64,000 bases of DNA from assembly GCF_905220565.1 (NCBI RefSeq), contig NC_059408.1:12214508-12278507 (forward strand), written 5' to 3'. Origin of the DNA: Melitaea cinxia. Taxonomy: Eukaryota > Arthropoda > Insecta > Lepidoptera > Nymphalidae. Each line of letters begins with the position of its first letter. The stretch's first letter is position 1. The translations under genes were made by a program, and so were the position numbers. This document shows positions 63,823-64,000 of the stretch, one piece after another. The notes under the pieces were generated by a model. The model did no database searches. It saw nothing but the letters and a program-made list of their open reading frames with translations, and was not told where the DNA came from.

Positions 63823-64000
63823 CTGACCCGTTACTAACTTTTCACTTACTTACTTTACTTCTTACTTATATGTATTATATGTAGTATATTTACTTATTTT
63901 TATATCATATAGCTTTTAAACTCCATGCCAATTCTTTATCAACTATTTGTACACTTCCCTACCGCTTCTTATTTTATATGCCCTGTCCTATACCCTAAGG

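Overview
The window looks like a lepidopteran (moth or butterfly) nuclear genome. It is AT-rich, its genes are split by kilobase-scale GT-AG introns, and it is packed with repeat families typical of Lepidoptera: tRNA-derived SINEs, RTE-type LINEs, elements ending in CTAGT-like Helitron termini, hAT, PIF/Harbinger, mariner, pogo and piggyBac relics. There are no operons, CRISPR arrays or prokaryotic features.

Three protein genes can be supported. (1) An MMD/PAQR10-11-like seven-transmembrane protein lies on the minus strand, with coding exons at 26208-26044, 20496-20306 and 3110-2858; its last exon(s) fall before position 1. (2) BORCS6 (BORC complex subunit) is a single-exon minus-strand gene at 40121-39378. 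(3) An ATAD2/ATAD2B (Yta7/LEX-1) AAA+ chromatin ATPase lies on the plus strand. I joined 19 phase-consistent coding exons from 41047 to 63701, giving 841 codons that cover the N-terminal tail, the whole first AAA domain and most of the degenerate second one; the bromodomain lies beyond the window. BORCS6 and ATAD2 are divergent, with 925 bp between their start codons.

Layout: 1-26043 is the MMD gene, mostly introns of 17.2 and 5.5 kb full of transposons. 26209-39377 is intergenic and holds an R1-like LINE relic, a Harbinger element hosting two hAT elements (28877-32673), a TTAA-flanked piggyBac-like element (33469-36688) and a MITE (36852-38084). 39378-41046 is BORCS6 plus the shared promoter. 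41047-64000 is ATAD2, whose introns hold LINEs, SINEs, a foldback element with tRNA-like arms and three minisatellites.

The most unusual observations are in ATAD2. One exon with its 5' splice site has been amplified into a seven-copy array (52374-53404). In another intron a 35-bp minisatellite has amplified an exon end plus its splice donor about 13 times (55459-55920). Other notable points are a probable template-switch rearrangement at 3644-5974, a set of cleanly reconstructable nested transposon insertions, and a possible short ATAD2 isoform made by intronic polyadenylation. I found nothing that reads as a new multi-gene system.
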